Positions 1 through 13,047 are shown, numbered from the stretch's first letter. The stretch is 64,000 nt of DNA from Pogonophryne albipinna (GCA_028583405.1 CM053247.1:11237063-11301062); one strand, 5' to 3'. Made by a program: numbers and translations. The notes: generated by a model not told the origin, from the sequence alone.

Positions 1-287
1 AACTAATGTCTGGGTTAGTGTTCATGACTTCATGTTTATGTCATCTAATGGTTAATCTCAATACACACACATTTTCCTTGCTTTCCAATAGTTTAAAATA
101 GTTTTATTCCATTGTTAAAAAACCTTTTCAATACAAACATGCCACTTGTACAAATTAAATAATATTTCTGTGAACTGATATTTGTTTAGTGAACTTATTA
201 GAGGATGTTCCCTGAAAGATTGTAAAATGTTAATGAAGATGTCAGACTTAGTATATTTGTTAATAATTACATACAATACATGGAATT

Positions 288-292
288 TGTGT

Positions 293-380
<88 letters not shown>
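288..380. repeat. (GT)n microsatellite
   Basis: About 46 GT dinucleotides with one CT interruption near the start. Open frames of Val-Cys or His-Thr repeats over it are repeat artefacts. Confidence 0.95.
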
Positions 381-384
<4 letters not shown>

Positions 385-395
385 CAAGTGAATCT

Positions 396-461
396 GCAGC
401 CCCCTGGTGGCCAGTACATTAATTATGTGGCCCCCACCACCATCCAAGTTGCCCATCCCTG
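396..461 (-). mobile_element. hAT-like terminal fragment
   Basis: The segment ends in GTTGCCCATCCCTG, whose reverse complement CAGGGATGGGCAAC is the kind of terminus seen on many fish hAT elements. The opposite end was not found, so this is probably a remnant. Confidence 0.4.
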
Positions 462-1507
462 ATTTAGAGTGTCCTAAAACCACATAATAATGCATTTCAA
501 CAGTGATGATTATATTGAGTTATAAAACACTATGGTCATTGCAAAAACATGTCAGGAAGTGACAATTATAAACTAATAGAGACTGAACTTTAATCATTGA
601 AAAATGTTTTATAATGTGCTATATTGTAATGCCTATAACTATGATTATGCAGTGCTTGTAGGCAGAATATTACTCATTAAGTACATGTTTAATGCATTAT
701 AGACAGAAGCACAGTTTTGGCCATCACAGTTTGGTCGATATGACTATTAAATAAAAAATAAAAACGTACAAACAAATCTGATTGACACTATTCAAACCCC
801 CCCACCACCAAGTAGTTTTGTGATGTCTTTTATAACTAACACATAAACATAAACCATGGACTAAAAACAAGAAATATCTCATAATAAACTCAACTGTAAC
901 TATTTTATTTAGGTTGTGAATTAAGCTTAAAATATATTTACACAGATATCTGTTAAATTGTTAATATTATCTCCCCGTTAAAAGCACAAAGGGAAGTGAA
1001 TTAAAAACATATTACAGAAATTGCACTTTAAAGAAATATGTTACAAAAAAACCGATATTTTCTTTTTATCCCTTTAGAGTTTTGTAAGGTAAAATTCTCT
1101 TACTCTATGTACGCCAGGTAACTTGCAATAAGAAGGTTAAAACATAATGTTTTGGAACATGTGACTTCATGTTCATTATGAGACAGTTAAGACACTTTTC
1201 TTGGAGTTGTTTTTTGTGTTTCTGTTGGGAGACGTCCCCGGAGCGTCCTGAGGTGTCAGCTGTAAGCTGAAATAACAAAGTCTTGAAACATCTACAACAA
1301 CTTTGAACTTCAACAAATGTTGGGGGTGTTTTTGTGTTGGCTTAACTGTATGAGATTCAGGATATGATGGATATCCTCAAGTAATCAACACTATTGTTAT
1401 TATTCAGGCTTTTATGGGATCTTGTCATTGTAGGAAAGAAAGAAAATTATCCCAAAAAAAGAAAAGAAATTAAACACGATGACTGTATTATTCTCTCTTT
1501 TTTGCAG

Positions 1508-1580
1508 AGAGCAGAGGGTCACTGGGGTGGCTGTGTTCATCCTGACTGGACTGTCTGTATTTATGTCTCCTATCTTAAAG
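1508..1580 (+). CDS. slc4a4: slc4a4 exon a (membrane segment)
   Basis: The acceptor tttgcag and donor AAG|gtaatt bound 73 bp. It encodes EQRVTG followed by a hydrophobic stretch ending in VFMSPILK, part of a late transmembrane segment of the SLC4 transport domain. Confidence 0.92.
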
Positions 1581-4500
1581 GTAATTCATCATTGTGTCTA
1601 CATGTGTAAGCTTCAAATGTATTCTTCCCAAACCTTTAGAAATCAATGCAGCAGATGTTGGATATGACCACCAAAATGATGAACGTTGCTTGAGTCCCTG
1701 AAAGACCATTTTGTGTGTGCTTACTGCCCTGTCAAGTTGTCATGTCTCAATCAATAAAGCCCTTCAAAATGCAATAACTGCAACATTAACACAGACTAAA
1801 AACTGTTTGATCTGAAAGGTGGTTGTGCAACATAAAAGAGCATTCATATTTGTATAATCGACAGGACACAAAAATAAAGATAAATAAGCTTTTATTTCTG
1901 CATCTGTAAGTCCACAATATTCACACACTGAACTCTGATCTACATTTTTGATGAGGTCATGATAATACTTCAAGATGAATAGAGATTAACAGTTTAAAAT
2001 GTAAACTTATGCGTTGTTGTGTTACCATTGGGGCTCTATACAGGAAACAGAAAACCTCTCAGGGACAATTGTTTGTATTAATATATTAAGTATTAATATT
2101 ATTTTTTTTAGGATGATAGTTGGGTATTATATCGTATATAAACAAATATTATTAATTACTGCTTCTATTACTCAGTGAAAGCTACACATTTGTTTAATGT
2201 GTATTCATTGTTTCTCTCTGTTTGACCTAGTTCATCCCCATGCCAGTGCTGTATGGAGTCTTCCTATACATGGGAGTTGCCTCTCTCAATGGAGTGCAGG
2301 TAAATGTTGCATAATAACGTCATAAACATAATACAGACACATGTCATGTAAGAGTTTCTTCTGAGGATCCAAGTAACACTGCATGCCAGACACTAGCTGT
2401 TTCTCTGATACACACTCTGTCCGTCTGCAGTTCATGGATCGTCTGAAGCTGCTCCTGATGCCAGCAAAGCATCAGCCGGACCTGGTGTACCTGCGACACG
2501 TTCCCCTCAGGAAGGTCCACCTCTTCACCTTCATCCAGATCCTCTGCTTGGCTCTGCTCTGGATCCTCAAGTCCACCGTGGCCGCCATAGTTTTCCCTAT
2601 CATGGTGAGAGACAATTGTTTTAACGTTCAGCCAGAATAATAACAGTGGCTACTGGCAATATTTAAAGGTTGCCCTTTCCTGTAGTGTGTCTTATAGGTT
2701 TTCTGCATGTAAATGGTCTGCAAACGCTAAAATCCCTAAGGTCCCTCCAGAGGGAGTTTCTCTCCCACACACTCCCCCCTGCCTGAAACGCCTCCATTGG
2801 ACTCCTTTGTTCACTTTTGCGAGATAGTGACATCACTATGTGAAACTCGGGCTTCTATTGGCTAGCACTCCATCACATCGTACATGATAGGCTAAGGTGA
2901 AGGACATCTCTAAGCGTTTGACCAATCACAACAGAGCTAGCCAGCTAACCAATCAGAGCAGACTGGGCTCTGGTTTCAGACAGAGGGTGAACAGAGGAGC
3001 TGCAGCACAGGCAGTATGAGAACAATACAGCGCTTTGGAAACATGTCACAATCAAGGAACACAATACAGATAACATCAGTGTGACTGAGAAGCCAGTTGA
3101 AGGTTGAATACATGATTTGCTGGGGAAAAGAAGCCTATGATCGATCTAAATTGTAAGGGCAACTGATCAAAATGTGGCATTGGAATAATTTAATTTGTAG
3201 TTGTTGTAAATCATACACAACCAACTCAGGTGAAAACTCAAAACGAAAATAGTGCAAATAGCTATTTGAGACGTCATTTATAATCACCACAAAAATAATT
3301 ATCTTGTCTTTTTAAAGGATAAGTAAAAAAGTCTTGCACAATCGAGTGAATTATCACCCCACTGAATCACTCTGTGTACAAATGATAGGCTCAATTTACG
3401 TGTTAGAGGATTTTTAAAATGGTGATAAACCACAGCAACTGTTATGGTGTTACATAATTATAGTTCAGGGTCACTAATGCAGCACTCAAGACCATATTCA
3501 CTGAGTGATTGTACTTGCTGTTGTATTTATTCTATTAAGAGCTTCTTCTTTTATCATTTGCCTTATTTAAGTATAAGTTTATGAAACAGATTAAACATTT
3601 CTTGACTGAAACCTATATAATGATATGGTTAGAAATACAACTAACCTGCTTGATTTTGGCTTTTAAATCATTAATCATTGAACATAGTATTTTTATAGTT
3701 TTGTATCAGTCTTTTTCATCAGCTCACATTTAAACTGATTATTCATTTGAACAAATGACTTCCAAAGTACCTCTGAGTCAACTCTTATCCACCTGTTCTG
3801 CTTTAGATCCTCGCTCTGGTGGCCGTCAGGAAAGGGATGGACTACATGTTCTCCCAGCATGAACTGGGCTTCCTGGACGACGTCATCCCAGAGAAGGACA
3901 AGAAGAAGAAGGAGGACGAGAAGAAGAAAAAGAAAAAACGAGGCAGCATAGACAGCGACGCTGAAGACGTAAGGGTTTTGAGCTGAAATATTATACACTT
4001 TAATGCACAAGCTAGTATCTTTGCAGAAACAAGCTTATGATTCATTTTGTACATGTAATGTGTTGCACATGACAGCCCATTTCCAAGTCCAAATGACCCT
4101 GCTCCAAACTCCCAGGTTTCTCTTTATTTAGCAGCATGTACCATCGACTATCCATCCACTGGTAATACAATCAGTGTAAAGAGAAGAGGGTTTAATAATT
4201 CAACATACTTTGAAATCTTTAAAACTGCACGTCCGGTCAGGGAATATAACTCTACCTATGGCAATTAGTGCATTTTAAGCCTTTAAATAAGGGCTATTTA
4301 AGTGATTTATATTTACCTCAAAATAATTTTATTTTACAGAGTTTCTTTCCCAATTGATGTCAATGGAAAGGGTCTTTTTGGGCCCAGTGACATCAAGTGA
4401 CTGACTCTGATGTTAAAATACCATTACGAAACACGCTTCCGATCAGGTTCATTTCTCCTCAGATCTGTCTGCGTCTGGTTTATCTTTTTGAAAATTCACT

Positions 4501-7500
4501 CATGGACATTGCATTTTGTGAGTTTTTAGTTTTCAAAGATCCAGTTCAATAAGATGAAGCCAGTTTAAAAAATGTAAAGAAAAAATGTAAAAATGTATTT
4601 TTGTAAGATCAACTCAGTGTCTCTACTCTAACATGATTCAAATTGTTATTAGATCGATGTTCCTAAATGAAGCTCCATCCCCTTACATCCTTACAAACAG
4701 ACAGAAAGGTTCATCACATCACGGTGATATGATTTAACCCACCACAAAATGTTTCCATGTTGCATTGTCTCTTTCAGTTTCGAGAAGCATCCAAGTATTG
4801 AATGGAGCCAGAGATCCTAAGCGATTTTTAGCAATGTTTCCTTAAAGAAAAGGTTATCAGGTTTTGTGTGTAGGTCCCATCTCAGGATGTGTGTTTCCTC
4901 TGTCCAACAGTCTGACTATCCTCCTTACAATGAGAAAGTTCCCAGCATTAAAATCCCCATGGACATGATGGAGGAGGAGCCTTTCTTAGGTGATAAGGCC
5001 TCCGACAGTGAGTAGACCCGAGGGGGGGGATACTTCTTCCTCCAAAGCACTGACTGACTCCTGCTCTGCTTCCTCATTCAGTGTCTCTGGTGGCTTCCAG
5101 CGTTTATGTTTCCTCTTCGTCTTTCACTGATGTTCATTATTTCATTCTCTTTCTTCTTTCAACTGCAGTTTTGCTTTTGTTCAACATGCAATGAAATTAA
5201 ATAACTTTCTCCTGCTTTTAAACTTTTCTTCTTGAATTGTGATGCTATGTTTATATTTGTCTTTTGACTTTTGCATTCTTGCTTGACCTAACTTTTTTTC
5301 CCCTTCTGCTTAACATATACATTGTGGACTTCCTGGTTCATTTGGTTTTAGACTTAGTTTTAGTCATCACAGTTATTTAAGCTATGCATAAAAGAGCCTG
5401 TACGACTGACAGTTAGCACACCTACATCTATTCTTGACTTATTATGTAACTTTTTGGTTAATTAACAGTTAATGTTTGAACAAATCACCATTTACTACAT
5501 TAAATCAACTCACTAGCTTTGTTTGTACTTTATCACTACAAACTATAGTAAAAACATTAGTATTATCTGGTATTTTTAACAACCAAAAAGTAGTACAAAA
5601 TGTCTTTTTTACAGAAGTATTTATAGGAATATACACCATAAACTGACAAGGAACCCCTACAACTGAAATTGTTAACTGCACCTTAAAACACTTGATAATA
5701 AGCTTTTGAACTCGGTTTGATTTCGGTTTTTTGGCTTTTCTACTAAATGTAGGAAGTACTGTCAAAAATGTAACATGGACGATCTAATCTATTCTGAACA
5801 CAAGTTGTCAATTCAACCTAAACTCTTGAAGCAGCTGATAACACCTGCTGCTTCCTTCTTTCTGCTTCAAAGGGTTTTTCATTTTAATCACCTCTCTGTA
5901 ATCGATTAACTGATTCGTCTGATTGATATACAACTTTTTAAAACTTGTGTCATAGCCACATGCAAGCTAAATGCTATGTTTTTGCTTTCATCTGCAGGAG
6001 AGAAGTCCCCATCATCCCTTGAACGACACACATCGTGCTGAGCAACTTCGCTACTACCAGGCCAACTACCTGTCCAGGTGAGATATGAGCCGCATTCAAT
6101 TATGAAGAGGGACAAAGCTAAATATAGGCAGCTCTGATTTACCTTTTCAATTCATTCTTTGATGACTGCGGCATTAAAGTCGCAAAAGGTCAGAAGGCAA
6201 GCTAACTAACTATGATAGCCTGATCTTTAAAGGGCGGCTTTTAACTTGTAGTATTATGATTATATGGTGAAAATGGTTTAGCTGCTAAATGCTCCACAAA
6301 AGGTCTTTAATTAATTCAGTTGACTTCCCGAAAGGAACTGCCAACTGGGGGCTACAATATTTATATTTTACCCATTGTAGAAAGCTAAAATTGTGTTTAA
6401 TTAGAAATTATATTGTAATCTTGCTAACGCACATTCAGATTAGAAGTATGTTACCTGCTGAATAACAGAAATGAATTGCTTCAAATTAGTACAATGTAAA
6501 TATATGTATTCAGTAATTGTTTACTTTTTTCTGCAATTATTTTTGAACTTAAACTGTTAGTTGGTTCAATGATATATGCCTCTATTTGACCCCAACGTCT
6601 TCTAACTCATCATCACATTTTATTTTCCATTCTGACAAAAGCGACGAGGCACATTTAGGGAATAGAGAGAAATATTTAGAGAAATCAATGATAGATTCCA
6701 GTCTTTTTATGAGCACTGACCTCGTCACTACATGAATGTAAGTGTATGTTGCGTGATAAATACACACTGTCCTCACTGATATGAGCTTAAGAGGAGACAA
6801 TCAGTTTTCAAGAGGCAAAACAAGCCTTGTTTTTTGGGCAATATTTAAGAGCAATTAATTAACGAGATGTTCAAGAAGAGATTAGATTTCCCCATCATGA
6901 CGTCCAGGGTCCACTGTTATGCTCCGGAATTACACAATCTGCTCTACGGTTGTTGCAACAGGATTAGTGTTTTGGGACAATGTGTTAAAAAGCAGCTGGG
7001 AACGCAGCACATCTGTGATGACGACCAACAACTGCACAGGATTTGTTTTAGTATTTGGTTTGGTCACATTTTATCACTTTATTTTATGACAATATTGCGG
7101 TCTAGATAAACATAATTTTCTTTTCTTTAAATAAAAAATGTGCTTAATATTGTAAGTACTTGAGCGTTAATTGAATCTGAAGAAAAAATGTCCTGTCCTG
7201 ACATGATAAAACTTTTAATTAAAATAAAAACGTTTTAAAAATATTTGAAATACATTCTATTTATTTGATGGTCATTGGTACTTTTTGCATACATACCTGG
7301 AAGTAAAGTGTGATAAATCCAATTAAAATACGCGGAGAAAAAAAAGTTTTAACAACATGTTTATTTATTGACTTTTCATTTTGTGCAAAGATGGCACTGT
7401 TTGTCAGAGCACTTCATCCTTCTGGGATTTCATGAAGAACAGCTCCAACGCCTGTGTGTATGGGAACGCCTCTGGTGCTGGTCCATTAACTGCCAGTGTT

Positions 7501-9563
7501 TGCCACAGATCTGAAATATATTTGGGGGGGGGGGTTGAGGTGACGTGCAACAACATTAACATTAACCTTTCTGTTGGTCGCTTGTTAGCAGACCCTTCAC
7601 GCGATGGCAGAGCGAACAGGTACAGGCAGGGCCCATAATGATAGCCCTATAGTTTAATTCTACTACCCACACATGAACATATGGAAATGGGTTACTATTT
7701 AAAAAAAAATGTATTTATAAATGTATTTAGGAACCTATCCATGCGATTTTTAGTGGGGGTCGACCTCAAATCCTCTAGGGGGGTCCAGGGGCATGCCCCC
7801 CCGGTAAGATTTTATTTTGGAGTTAAATGCATCAATCTGGTGCATTTTGAGGGGAAAATAAAGAGACTATAACTATGGAAACACCTATATTAAACAGAAC
7901 TGTATACATTTCAATAATCATAAAATCATGGCCATAACCAATAACATACCATTTCCAATATGAAAAAACACTGAAACTTGTTTATTAATTTATTTTTGGT
8001 TCATTTATAGTTGTGAGTGTGTCTGTGCTCCTGAATCAGCCTCTCCTGTCTCCCTCCTCTCCCCCCTGCTCCTCTTTGAGGCAGCAGCAAAGACTAGTTT
8101 TCTCTCAACAAGTTTTAAAAGTGTATCTTACCTTTTTTCACCGAGTTAACTTTTTATTTATTTATTCATGCATATTTTACTAATCACATTACATTTCATT
8201 TAGCTGACACTTTTATCCAAAGCGACTTATAATGACCGATTACAGGGACATTCTCCATGGAGTAACTAAGGGCTAAGTGTCTTACTCAAGGGCACACTAG
8301 TGGTGGTGTTCCTGGCGGGATTTGAACTCACAGCCTTCCGATCTTCAGCCCACCTCACTATCCATTAGACCAATCACTACCCTCTCAAATGGAAATATGT
8401 GTTTACATAAATGGTGACCACACCGTTTGAGACCCACTGAGAACTTAGACTAAGTTAATTATCTAAACACTAAGAGAGTCCTTTACCTCACCTGAGCTGA
8501 GGTTATCCCGAGCTTGAATGACACACAGAGACCAATCAAGGGCTTTGATTTATGATCTGTATGACAGTGGCCATGTCGGCAGGCCACATCATGTGGACAG
8601 CCAGTCACCCTGTGTGAGGCAGGCCACTTAACAGGCCAGAAGGAGGCGAGATCAGAGCAAGGGAGCGAGGGATCATTGTCCACAAGTTAATCGATCGCAG
8701 ATGGCGTCGTGGTCACGGACGAATACAAAAAAAAATTATTAAAAAAAAAACTAAATGGGTCGCGAAATATACTTGGGCGGCCATTAATATACCTGGGCGG
8801 GCGCCCAAGTATAGTCTATGTGTGGGAAACCCTGATAGTATTACTACCCAAAGTGCGAATAACACTAAAACGTATGTATGCTGACACTAATGATGAAACT
8901 GTTGTTCCAACTCTTGTAGTTTTGAAAGATGTTTGTAATGTTACGTTACATTTCTGTTTAGTTCAGTTGAGTTTTTTTTTATCTATAAAAGCTATTTCTA
9001 TTGCAAAATATAACAACAATTGACCCATCCAAGTTGTAATGAACCAGAACAATCCTTTCAAAAGAACATCCTGACATTGTGGACTTATTGTGTGTCTTAT
9101 TCACTGTTTTGACGATCCTTGACGAGAAGATTGTTGCTACAGCTAGTTAGCCTAGCTTAAAACAAAAATTAGAAGCGGCCCTTAACAGCAAGCCTGCCTT
9201 TCTCCTAAACTTAAAATCCCTCACTTATTAACAACTCTAGTCTAATAAAAGTCGAACATGTGTATCTTTGCACTCGAGGCAGATTATACTTTCCTACAAA
9301 GCGAAACTAGCTGTTTTTTCGCACTTTATGCTAAGCTAACTAGCTGCTGGCTCCAGGGATAGTGTATTTTTCAAAATATCAACTATTCCTTTAATTATAA
9401 CATTACACTACCATCCCATCATGTATCCAAACAATACATATGTTTGTGTTTCAGCCCTGAGATGAGTCCCCTGAAGACTGTGCCTCGGATTACCATCGAC
9501 ATGGACCCAGACGATGATAATTCATTTTACTGGAAGAGCAGAGGATCGGAAACGTCTCTGTAG
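1508..9563 (+). CDS. slc4a4: slc4a4, electrogenic sodium bicarbonate cotransporter NBCe1 (3' half, seven exons)
   Basis: NBCe1 carries Na+ with bicarbonate or carbonate across the plasma membrane and sets cell and transepithelial pH. Seven exons with GT-AG borders are visible: 1508-1580, 2231-2299, 2431-2604, 3807-3968, 4911-5007, 5998-6077 and 9455-9563. They encode the last membrane segments and the cytoplasmic tail. Diagnostic pieces are [15 protein letters not shown], a [11 protein letters not shown] loop, the LDDV motif, a lysine-rich stretch, and the tail ending LERHTSC, typical of SLC4A4 rather than its relatives. With the 97-bp exon included, the tail is 46 residues. With it skipped, the next exon is read in another frame and the tail is 62 residues, ending ETSL, a class I PDZ ligand. 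The slc4a4a or slc4a4b paralogue cannot be decided here. Earlier exons are outside the window. Confidence 0.94.
2231..2299 (+). CDS. slc4a4: slc4a4 exon b
   Basis: A 69-bp exon (23 codons) between acceptor cctag and donor CAG|gtaaat. It reads [15 protein letters not shown] and continues to LNGVQ, one of the most conserved SLC4 blocks. Phase is compatible with both neighbours. Confidence 0.95.
2431..2604 (+). CDS. slc4a4: slc4a4 exon c
   Basis: A 174-bp exon (58 codons) between gtctgcag and ATG|gtgaga. It holds the [11 protein letters not shown] loop, the [15 protein letters not shown] segment and the hydrophobic helix ending in VFPIM. Confidence 0.95.
2664..3165. mobile_element. MITE-like non-coding repeat in slc4a4 intron
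   Basis: The segment starts AGGTTGCCCTT and ends AAGGGCAACTG, giving short imperfect terminal inverted repeats. The interior is GC-richer than the intron and has several CCAAT/ATTGG boxes (ttctattggct, gaccaatcac, taaccaatcaga), as in other fish promoter-like MITEs. It has no coding capacity. Confidence 0.4.
3807..3968 (+). CDS. slc4a4: slc4a4 exon d (LDDV and lysine-rich tail)
   Basis: A 162-bp exon (54 codons) between ctttag and GAC|gtaagg. It encodes [13 protein letters not shown], the LDDV motif reported to bind carbonic anhydrase II in mammalian NBCe1, a run of Lys/Glu, and RGSIDSD. The serine there corresponds to the PKA-regulated serine of the mammalian kidney form. The second acidic cluster reads DAED where mammals have DNDD. 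Confidence 0.95.
4911..5007 (+). CDS. slc4a4: slc4a4 97-bp alternative exon
   Basis: Acceptor ccaacag and donor ACA|gtgagt bound exactly 97 bp, the size of the exon omitted in mammalian NBCe1-C. It encodes the [14 protein letters not shown] region and begins in phase 0. Because 97 is not a multiple of three, inclusion or skipping sets the frame of the next exon and so the C-terminus. Confidence 0.93.
5998..6077 (+). CDS. slc4a4: slc4a4 dual-frame exon (A/B stop or C continuation)
   Basis: An 80-bp exon between ctgcag and CAG|gtgaga. After the 97-bp exon it reads [14 protein letters not shown] and stops (TGA ending at 6041). Joined directly to the 162-bp exon it is open in frame 0 for 26 codons, starting [10 protein letters not shown], and passes into the last exon. 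The same bases therefore code in two frames. Confidence 0.9.
7490..8832. mobile_element. composite of old transposon remnants
   Basis: This intronic stretch contains G-rich and C-rich blocks (about 7520, 7780-7805) of the type found in hAT ends, a SINE, and a terminus at 8811-8832 whose reverse complement starts CAGGGTTTCCCACACATAG. I could not pair the ends or find a target-site duplication. Confidence 0.35.
8182..8385 (-). mobile_element. tRNA-derived SINE, minus strand
   Basis: On the minus strand an A-box match TGGTCTAATGG (8372-8362) is followed about 35 bp later by a B-box-like GAGTTCAAATCCC (8329-8317), the spacing of a tRNA promoter. The body contains the widespread fish repeat core reading agctgacacttttatccaaa on the + strand. 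One C-to-T change weakens the B box. Confidence 0.6.
9455..9563 (+). CDS. slc4a4: slc4a4 terminal exon (NBCe1-C PDZ tail)
   Basis: Acceptor gtttcag; the exon starts CCCTGAG. It encodes [15 protein letters not shown], then an acidic stretch and KSRGSETSL followed by TAG at 9561-9563. The last four residues form a class I PDZ-binding motif. When the 97-bp exon is included this exon is 3' UTR. Confidence 0.9.
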
Positions 9564-11945
9564 AGCACCGAACCACCACCAGGCGACTCTCTCTCTCATT
9601 TCCCTTTTTAAAAAATATAAATTTTAACTCCAAAATCCTCTCCACCATTTTCTGACTTTGTTCAAAGTATGTGGGAACGAAAACAAAGGGAAAACACTGA
9701 GGAAAATAAAACCACCTTATGTAAAACCATTTCTTATCTGACACTTTTGCTCACCTCTGCACAGTAGGCTGATAGCTCTTCCCTCTTCCTCTTTGAAACA
9801 CTTCCCACACTTTCACAGAAATGCTGCAGCTCTTTGACCTTGCATGAAATCCCTCCCTGCTCCTTTTTATAAAAATATAAATATCATCGGTCTGAATTTT
9901 TTTATAAATCAATTTACTCTAATTACGATTTCCTGTAGCAGGAAAATTATGTTTTTTTGTATAGCTCTACCTCTTGTTTTAGATTAAATGCTTATTATAA
10001 ACAAATGCAACATGTTGATTTTTGACGTGGCATGGGCTTTTGCTATTTTCTCTTTCCTCTTGAGAGTTGAAATGATTCAAGAGGTTCACTGTATTATAGC
10101 TTGTGACAGAAATGTGTTTGAATTGAATATTTGAAGTTAATTAACAATGCATAATATATGATGCAGATGAGGTAAATATTGTATTATCACTTTTTCATGT
10201 GGTTTTAATTCCTCCACCTTCTCTTTCTAATTCTCTCAACCTTTCTGTAACGTTTTCACTTCAAAACTTTTGTTACTCTTAAATCAAATCCTTTCTTTAT
10301 CTTTTTTTTTAAATGATTATTTTGTGTGTATGTTGGTAACTTTTTCTTATGTCCTTTTTCCCCCCTTTTGTGGGTAGAAAACAGTTGAGCGATACGTTAT
10401 CATCAGAATTTCCTCAGCCAAACTTAAATAATACCTAGGAACGTATTTCATATAATCGCTTTTGCTGCACAAACTACTTTACCTAAGTGGCTTATAAGAG
10501 ATCGATTCCGACTGAAAATATTATCGTGACGAGGAATTATGAGAAGGGAATCAGATCCATGTGAACTTCATGCAGCGGGTTTATTTCTTCTTGTCTCAGC
10601 TACTGTGGGAACTATCTGATGTGAAAATGGTATCACTTGTTTCTTATGTTTTATATATATTTAACATTTGGATTTTCTTCAAGTCTTTCCTTATAATAGT
10701 ACTACTCAGATGCAGTACTGTGTGTACACCAGGGAGTTATTGGTTGCTGTCTTCATTCTTTTCTGTACTTTGCAAAGTTTGCTTATTCATACGGGAACAT
10801 CTGTGTGCAAAATGTCTCCTTAGGTTTTCATTTCATTCAGAATTTGCCTTGAGTAGTTAAAAAAAAATCTAGAAAGACTTTATGCCACACAGGAAGTTAG
10901 CATAAAAGGCTAACTTCTTTTACATTCAAACTAGCTAAAAGTCTATTTTATTTGAAAAAGAAAGTTTCACGACACATTGAATTTGAGACATTTTGAATGG
11001 ATAAATGTTGGCTAGCATATCCTACACATACTGAAGTTAAATGATTAGCTTTAAGATTAATTTTGTTCAGGATTGTACATTTTTTTGTCCTTGACATTTT
11101 CTTTTTGTTAAGGTGTAGCATTACGAAGATATTGTTTCTCGTCCAGTATGGAGAGGAATGATTACAGCGAACAATAACTCAATATGCTCGTACATAGACT
11201 TGTTCAAATCCAAACATCTCCTCAAACAAGGATTTATTATCAATCTGCTGAAATGAGGCAGAACATGTTGTACAAACTTTGTTGCTACAGAGCGCCCAGC
11301 GCGTCCACACTGTCACAGCCAGAGATAAAACGTTGACTTTTATTGGCCAGTATTACCAACTAAAGCACTGTTTTTCATTACATTATCTCCACTTTATCTC
11401 TAAAGGGCACACTGACGCACTTTCTCACAAGTAGGATTTCAATTCTTAATTCTTCTCTGTCTTCATCACCACTATAGAAATAAATTCAAACTGAGTGATT
11501 CATGAGCCGCCTTCCTCCTCTGTAAATCATGTACATATAAAGGCACTTCGGCTCAAACCAAAATGCAACAAGTTTCTTCGTACCATCGCGGTTTTTGTCT
11601 TGCAACACGTTTTTGTTTCAGTTCATCAACTATACCAGCATCAGCTAGCCTACACTCCACATCAGTGTTTGTATTCGTCAGCAGCAGCGAGGGGACACAG
11701 CGTGTGGAGAACTGTTAGTTTAAAGTGTGTTGTTCTGTCAGCATGTCGGACAAAAGTCGACAACATCAAATGAAGTATCTTGTTAATGATGTTAATTTTA
11801 GCCTACGGAATACATAATGATACAATGTTTCTTTTGATTAACGTTTTGTGACTTTTTAGAAACAGGTGAAATGGTTTATTTTAGAATTTATATTTTTCAA
11901 AATGAAATGTATATTGGAAATAAACTGAATTATCAAACAGTGATG
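9564..11945 (+). other. slc4a4: slc4a4 3' UTR
   Basis: About 2.4 kb of AT-rich sequence follows the last stop without any further exon signal and ends shortly after an AATAAA. The whole stretch shows no transposon termini. The extent is inferred from that signal. Confidence 0.6.
11919..11924 (+). promoter_or_regulatory. candidate polyadenylation signal of slc4a4
   Basis: A canonical AATAAA, followed by a TG-rich stretch (gtgatggtgtgctgct) about 15 bp later that suits a downstream element. Confidence 0.55.
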
Positions 11946-12616
11946 GTGTGCTGCTTTTCAGTCTGGTGGAAGAAAATAACGTGACATGAAAGAGAGCAAA
12001 GAAGATTTTGAATCATTTGAATTTATAAATATGCTTGATATATTACTCTGTTATGATACATTATTATATAGCTGAACAATGTCAGCATGGCTCTCATGTG
12101 GAATATGAACGGTAGCATAACGATTAATGTATTAATACATTAAAAGTATATTAAACAACTATTCTGTTATTTCGTTATCAATTCATGATTGATTTGAGAG
12201 TCTTACATGTGAAGATTTACTTATTTTCTCAGTTTTGAATCAATGTATTTTATTTTTACATATTTCTTCAACACATAACATTTCAACCACCACACCTTTA
12301 AGCTTTATCAAATTGTTGCATTTTTCAATAATTTATCTAAAATAATGATAATAACAAATAATCGACAGAACAATCATGATGTAAATCATTAGTTGCAGTA
12401 TCTCAGTATGCACTACATTTACTTACACCAAATAGATATTTTTGGAATGAGAAAAAACTGCTTATCTTCTTTGGTTCTTCATCTTTCTGCATATCAAAGT
12501 ATAGTACATGCCATGAAAAGTAGAATGGTACTCTGCCCTTCCTGCCAGAGTTTTATAAGGATAGCAGGTCCAGTGGCTCCCTCTAGTGTTTGCGCAGCTG
12601 CATCACAGCCTGCAGG

Positions 12617-12621
<5 letters not shown>
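11946..12621. other. intergenic, nothing recognised
   Basis: AT-rich sequence between the slc4a4 3' end and the CA repeat. I see no coding exon, RNA or transposon end. Confidence 0.5.

Positions 12622-12695
<74 letters not shown>
12622..12695. repeat. (AC)n microsatellite
   Basis: A pure run of about 37 AC dinucleotides. Confidence 0.95.
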
Positions 12696-12696
<1 letters not shown>

Positions 12697-13047
12697 CTGA
12701 TATCAGGTTCACCAGCAGGGTTGCTCTTTCACACATATTTACAGAAAAAGCTTTTATGATTATGGTTGCTTTTATGTGTTTTTTTAATTCTGTTTATGTT
12801 TTCATTGTAACTGATACAATGAACATCTCTGTCTGTTCAGATACTTCAGGTTTGAGTATACTTTAAACATTGACATATAAACTACATTTCTCTAGGGTTA
12901 TTTTACCCTATGTCCAGGCTACAAGTATAACTAGAAAATGCGTGTGAATGCTGTAAGCTGCGCAGATTTGTTGCCCATAACACACCTGTGGACAAATGAT
13001 TACATTTTAGGTTCTTTTCTGTATGACTACCTGTTGTTTACTTGCAG

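Larger units (their letters stand above)
1..1507. other. slc4a4 intron sequence, no exon seen
   Basis: This stretch precedes the first recognisable exon. It is AT-rich and holds a long GT microsatellite and a short hAT end. I see no exon with splice signals, so it is most simply intron sequence of slc4a4, whose earlier exons lie outside the window. Confidence 0.6.
1581..9454 (+). other. slc4a4: slc4a4 introns
   Basis: The introns are AT-rich. The two longest stretches, 2605-3806 and 6078-9454, hold repeats listed separately. In 5008-5997 and in 6078-7480 I see no gene, RNA or clear repeat. Confidence 0.7.

Noticed and set aside
115..495. Frames of His-Thr and Val-Cys repeats
   Set aside because: Translations of the GT microsatellite.
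10561..10860. 99-codon frame in the slc4a4 3' UTR
   Set aside because: No domain, AT-rich composition like its surroundings, and no splice or start context.
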